Shown here one piece after another: positions 59,469 through 64,000 of a stretch of DNA of 64,000 nt. The stretch covers positions 8,773,534 to 8,837,533 of the forward strand of contig NC_081331.1 in NCBI RefSeq assembly GCF_022539665.2, given 5' to 3'. Below the pieces are notes generated by a model that was not told where the DNA came from, did no database searches, and worked only from the letters and a program-made list of their open reading frames with translations. Origin of the DNA: Daphnia carinata. Taxonomy: Eukaryota; Arthropoda; Branchiopoda; Diplostraca; Daphniidae. The position numbers and the translations under genes were made by a program. How positions within the stretch are numbered: the first letter of the stretch is position 1; every line of letters begins with the position of its first letter.

Positions 59469-61547
59469 CTAGAATAGCAAAATTAGCGCCGTGACATTCC
59501 CAGTATATGACGAAACCTTAACGCATATTTATTGTCTGTCGACCATGTTTTGTAGCATAAATCTTTTCGACAAAATTTTTATTTACCCTATATCTCCCGC
59601 TGGAAGGGCATCCATGTTTCCAGATCGTCCTGCGTAATCCAAAAGAAGTTTTGATTTCTCGCTATAGCGCTCCACGCCTACTGGTAACTTGCTCTGATTG
59701 GTCACGAATTTTTCCTCATCTTAAAAAAAACGTAAAAAGTCGCTATCAGACTGGTGTGAGACTTAGCTAACAAAATTAGGCCTATTTAGAATTTGTGGAC
59801 GAGAATATGACTAACTACGTATTCGTGGACGAATACTGGGCTTTTTCTTTACTTTTTCTTATTTTTTATTTCTTGTTTTCCATTTTTACATATTGTGTTT
59901 CGGTCTAACGCATGAAAAGTGGCTTGTTTGCCAAATAAGTAGGCTAAATTTATTAGTATGGGTAACTCATGGCTTTTGTTCCAGAATTTTCCGTAACATC
60001 AAAAATTGAACTCTCCGAACTGAACTGAAGCTTGACAAAATGTTGAAATCAGTTAGACAAGGGAACAGAGCTCGAACATCTATTTACCACTTTCAGCTCA
60101 AATAATGTTAGTACAATCAAAGCTTCGAAGCCCAAACTGTAGAATTAAGGATTCAAATCTCTACTGTTCACCTAAATGCCGTTCCCCTGTGGCATGAACT
60201 TGTATATGATGAACCATCATCTAAGACAACCGTTACAAATTGCAACATTCGATTACTATCGATCAATCGTCTATGAGTTACGTTATACATTGAAGAAAGA
60301 TTTAGATAAACTGGATAAACAGCAATAAAAACAAAATGAACTCACCAACTTGTGGCCCTCGACATTGAAAACTTGGGTGATAGTGCCAAAAGAAGACTAT
60401 CGCTGTTGCACAATATTTCACAGTTTTTTCATTGCGTTGAAATAATGCACGAATTTTCGCGTTATTGAAGAGACAACAAGTTTAAACAGCCGTGCTCTCC
60501 TTAAGGGAAGACAATGCCACGCAGCAAGTTTGTTGCAACCTTCTCACTCACGGGAATTGAGGGAAAAAGACCAGGGCTGTCTAGTTCCGCTGCCCAAAGA
60601 CCAGCGAACCAATGACCGCAATTCGGAAACTTGAGGTAGTGGTGACCATCAGCCGTGACCGAGGAGCAGTTCTCACGACGTGCAATTGAATAACAGGGTA
60701 GGGCTAGATAAGCATTCTTCTGTATTCGGGTGAAACCTCTAAAACAGAAAGCTGAGTAGAATAGAAAAAAAAGGGGAAAAATGTAAAATGAAACTAGCAG
60801 AAATCTAAATTGGCGATCAATTAGTATATCATTGGCTTATTATGGTTACTACTTGCGTTGTATGTTCATTCGCGGCAGGGAAGTACCCAGATATTTCTTT
60901 AGCCCTGCACATAGCGTGCGCTGACTATCTTGCTTTCTGACAGGGAATTAAACAGTGGTTATATTATGAGCAAGCGCATCAATTACAATCGGAGCTGATT
61001 GGCTAAATAATTACTCGAAGTTGAATATTACCATCTCTGAGCCTACAATGTGCGTTTTCGGCAACGTGCATTTTATTGAAGAATGGTGATCGGCTTCCAT
61101 TTACTTTTGCCAGCTACCACCAAGTAGTTGTACTTGAGACTCGTTAGACCTCTGGTTTGATGTTAAGTGTTACTCTCAGTTGACCTTGATCAACGATGAG
61201 CTTCACTATTCCTGACATTGATTCCCAACTTCGACTATTCCGTTCGCCAACTACGTAATTCAACTATTGCTCTACTTTAGCGCGAAACTTTTGTTGACTT
61301 AAATGTGAAATTTTCTAAAACGTTGATGCACACGCACTCTAACGTTGGAGCTCTGAGTTGGAAGCTCAGAAACCTTTACTCTTTTCAAGTCTTGCAGATC
61401 GGTAGAAGTGTGTCATCTTGAAGGCTATACTGCTACTGATAAACATTTCAAATCCCTAATTTTTGTTGGTTGAATTTCATGAGGTATTCGATCATCCTTC
61501 ATGTGCAGAGTCTAAAAAACGGAGAAAAAGAAAATGAAAAAAAGGAG
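59469..61547. other. Upstream of the last identified SAM-gene exon
   Basis: Should contain the missing first exon(s). A strong donor on the minus strand (GTTG followed by GTGAGT, exon end 60346) follows an ATG, but its phase does not fit exon 59468-59312, so I did not join them. Otherwise nothing is seen. Confidence 0.4.

Positions 61548-61577
<30 letters not shown>
61548..61577. repeat. Poly(A) run, 30 bp
   Basis: Uninterrupted A run exactly where the inverted repeat copy stops; it replaces the outer arm of the terminal hairpin. Confidence 0.9.
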
Positions 61578-61580
<3 letters not shown>

Positions 61581-63152
61581 ATTACTTAAAAGTAAACAGA
61601 AATGCGCCTGCTTTTACAGAAAACTGTGTTAGCTGTCTGAAAAAAAGCGTAATGAGTTCAGCGCCTCAAGTGGGAACAAGATAAACTATTTTTGACGGCA
61701 AAAACTTAGTACCGTCTTCACTTAAAGAAATTCCCGTTCCTAAAATAGTTAATATTAAGTTATACTACTACAATGGGATATAGTTTAATGAATATCCTAT
61801 CGATTAATGTAATTGCGACGTCTATAAAACATTTCCTTGTATTAAAAAAAAATTTCTAAAAAATGAGGTAGTGCCATAAGACATCCTATAAGCTCAACGC
61901 GTTGTTCGGATAATATATGACTAGCATGCAAGTCAAAAAGTCTTATAGATAAAAAATAAAAAAAAATAGTGCTAGATAGCCCATTATTTAAATAACATCA
62001 GGACAAAATTTTATTTTTTTTATCGTCATTTTTACTGACCCTTTTTTGCCTTTGCGCAAGGGACCCTACCGCCAGAAGACACCGTGTAAAAAAGCCCCAA
62101 AAACCCTTGGTGTTCGGATACTAAGGGCGGGTACTGTATATTGTACTTATATAATGAATATGTACAATTGGTGTGATAATTGAAATAAAAGAATATAAGA
62201 AAAACAATTTTTTAATTATTGGTCAGCTAAATTAGTTACAATAATTAGTTGACTAATTACAGTAAATAGCCCTTGGTAAGGGCTGTCTATTTCTGGGTAA
62301 TTGTTATCAACATTTTCAAAGGGAAAAAATCTCAAAGGCAAAATGTGTTTTTGTTGTTTTTCGATCTGAGGTTCTAATGGACGCAACTGATAAAAACAAA
62401 AAAATAGATGTTACGCTTAAACTTTTTCCTTTTCTGAAAATTTAACATAAATTTCATAGAATTAGATAGCTCTTGATAAGAGCTATCGATTGATGCAAAA
62501 TTTGTCAATTTTGACTGTTTATTTTCCTCATAAATAATTATTAAAGGATTTCATGATTTTAGAAAGGGGAGGGGGTGTGTGAAAAAGACGAAATTTTGCA
62601 TTGATCGTTTGATGCTTAATCTTCGTCAAAACAGGAAATCATTATAATATTTTTGTTGCTGGTGATCAAGGAACAAGTTATTATAAACGATTACTTTTAA
62701 GATGCTATATTTAACCCCAAAAATTACGTTTGAAAAAGTGGTTTTTGATAAACCATTATGGCGGCCATTTTTTTACCACGCCAAGTTCAAATTTTAAAAA
62801 TGTAAATAAGTGTAAAAAATTTAAATTATAAGTACATATTTACATTTTGTTTGTGTCTAGAGAATTTCAATATCCGTCTTAGATAGAAAATCTTAAAAAT
62901 TAAATAATATAAGCTAAACAAATTTATTTCATGGGTTCTCATTTAATTTACAACTTTAGGGGTCTTTTTCCACATTTCCGCATGGAAAACTACGTTTTAT
63001 CGCGACTTCCGCATGGAAAAACTCTAAGCAGACAATATTCCAAAAAAACAATTGACTAACGCCCTGCGCGCTTATCATTTAGCCCATAAGAAAAAGTGCA
63101 TCTGCAACTTTGTACTACTTAGTAGTGTACATATGTACTGAGACCATGTTGG
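61578..63152. repeat. Dispersed repeat, copy 2 (inverted, no MITEs)
   Basis: Reverse complement of the 28489-31094 repeat. It begins in the terminal hairpin (CTCATTAC...GTTCAGCGCC) and ends GAGACCATGTTG. At 62780-62786 (ACGCCAAG) and at about 62150-62170 the sequence runs uninterrupted where copy 1 carries the hAT MITEs. Moderately diverged, with many substitutions and small indels, so the duplication is old. Confidence 0.75.
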
Positions 63153-63286
63153 ACTCCTACCAATAGGCGAGACGCGGTCATTCCACGGTGTTTTCCACGC
63201 TATAGCTGTACATGCTACGCGTTTAAGATTCACCGGGGCTCGGCTAACGCGCCAAAATCTATAACAACAATTAAGACAACCAAAAA

Positions 63287-64000
63287 ATGGAGCAACAAGG
63301 ACAGCGTCTTATAACGTAATAATTAAACAGTTACGTACAACTCATGTATCTAATGCTTGTCGTATTTCAGATCTTTTTTTTCGAAACCACGTTTAACGTC
63401 TTCTGCAGAAGTCGTTAAAGGAAAAGAAAAGAGCGTAGAAGTGCGATGCACCGATGAAGCATCTGTGTTGCCGTGAGTAGACGTGAATAATGTTTTCCAA
63501 GTTCGTGCAATATACTACAACCCAGAAGATTGTTCACACATTCCAAAGATTTTATAGCTTAAACTGCTTATGTTTTAATAAAAAAATCACCACATCAGTA
63601 CAATTGTTTAGGGGGATTAAAAGTTGTGCCAGTGACAGTCCAGCCAAAACAGCCACCAAAAAAGTAAAAGCACTTGAAAGTGATGATGAGGCTCCTGTTT
63701 CTCGAAAAAATAAGTAATGTATAGAGTGTAAAAAATTTTTCATTTTACCTAATAGTGAGTTATCTAGGAGGAGAAAATGTGCTGTAAGCAGCAGTGATGA
63801 GTCAGAACCAGAAACAGAGGCTATAACAAGAAACAAAAACTTGACACCAAAACTTAAATCACCAAGCAAATTATCAGGATCTACTAATGAAAATAGTACT
63901 ACACTTTTTGAGAAAAAGGAGGACTCTAAGTTAAACAAGAAAAGTGTTCTATTAGTAGACAAAGAAGGTTTGAGTGCTATAAGATATTTTAGCCATGTTT
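63287..64000 (+). CDS. PIP-box DNA replication/repair protein, N-terminal exons (LIG1- or MSH6-like), partial
   Basis: Exons 63287-63315, 63371-63472, 63612-63713 and 63768 to the window edge keep one frame with phases 2-2-2. The first nine codons plus the next exon give MEQQGQRLITSFFSKPR, a perfect PCNA-interacting box (Q-x-x-I-x-x-F-F) at the very N-terminus, as in DNA ligase I and MSH6. A Ser/Lys/Asp-rich disordered region follows: SDSPAKTATKKVKALESDDE and RRKCAVSSSDESEPETE. The S-D-S-P-x-K...L-x-S-[DE] spacing at about residue 50 resembles DNA ligase I; the K-R-R-K...S-S-D-E-S style also fits MSH6. No catalytic domain lies inside the window, so the family stays open. A nuclear role in replication or mismatch repair is likely. 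Confidence 0.6.

Overview
The window is eukaryotic nuclear DNA from an arthropod, most likely a branchiopod crustacean such as Daphnia. The reasons are compact multi-exon genes with many 60-100 bp GT-AG introns, animal-specific families (G-beta, CDK5 activator p35, LRRFIP, SAMD7/11-like SAM protein, PP6 ankyrin subunit, RER1), long poly(T)/CT tracts, and a mix of hAT-type MITEs and Ty3/Gypsy-like LTR retroelements. The genus is an inference. I reconstructed exons by hand from splice consensus, frame continuity and family resemblance; no search was run.

Layout. 1-2934 (+): 3' part of a large ankyrin-repeat PP6 regulatory subunit. 4.4-8.4 kb: CT-rich upstream region of the next gene. 8476-10228 (+): complete 340-residue heterotrimeric G-protein beta subunit, followed by a long T-rich 3' flank. 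16480-19681 (+): LRRFIP-type coiled-coil protein with two alternative last exons. 21692-22860 (-): CDK5 activator p35 homologue. 26900-27818 (-): RER1 Golgi retrieval receptor. 28.5-31.1 kb: dispersed repeat carrying two nested hAT MITEs with perfect 8-bp target duplications. 31633-33221 (-): six-exon coiled-coil gene, possibly of the CCDC42/CFAP73 type. 35924-37837 (-): intronless membrane-anchored coiled-coil gene. 38.8-40.3 kb (+): decayed claspin copy.

40803-47511 (-): rearranged three-LTR retrotransposon array bounded by a 4-bp duplication. 49742-59468 (-): SAM-domain gene of SAMD7/SAMD11 type, with at least seven coding exons. 61.6-63.15 kb: inverted second copy of the 28.5-31.1 kb repeat, lacking both MITEs and so giving the two empty sites. 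63287-end (+): first exons of a PCNA-binding DNA replication/repair protein (LIG1- or MSH6-like).

The genes do not form a pathway; this is an ordinary gene neighbourhood with two repeat-rich blocks. The most informative structures are the paired filled/empty MITE sites, the three-LTR array, two GC-AG introns in conserved genes, and the duplicated terminal exon of the LRRFIP gene.
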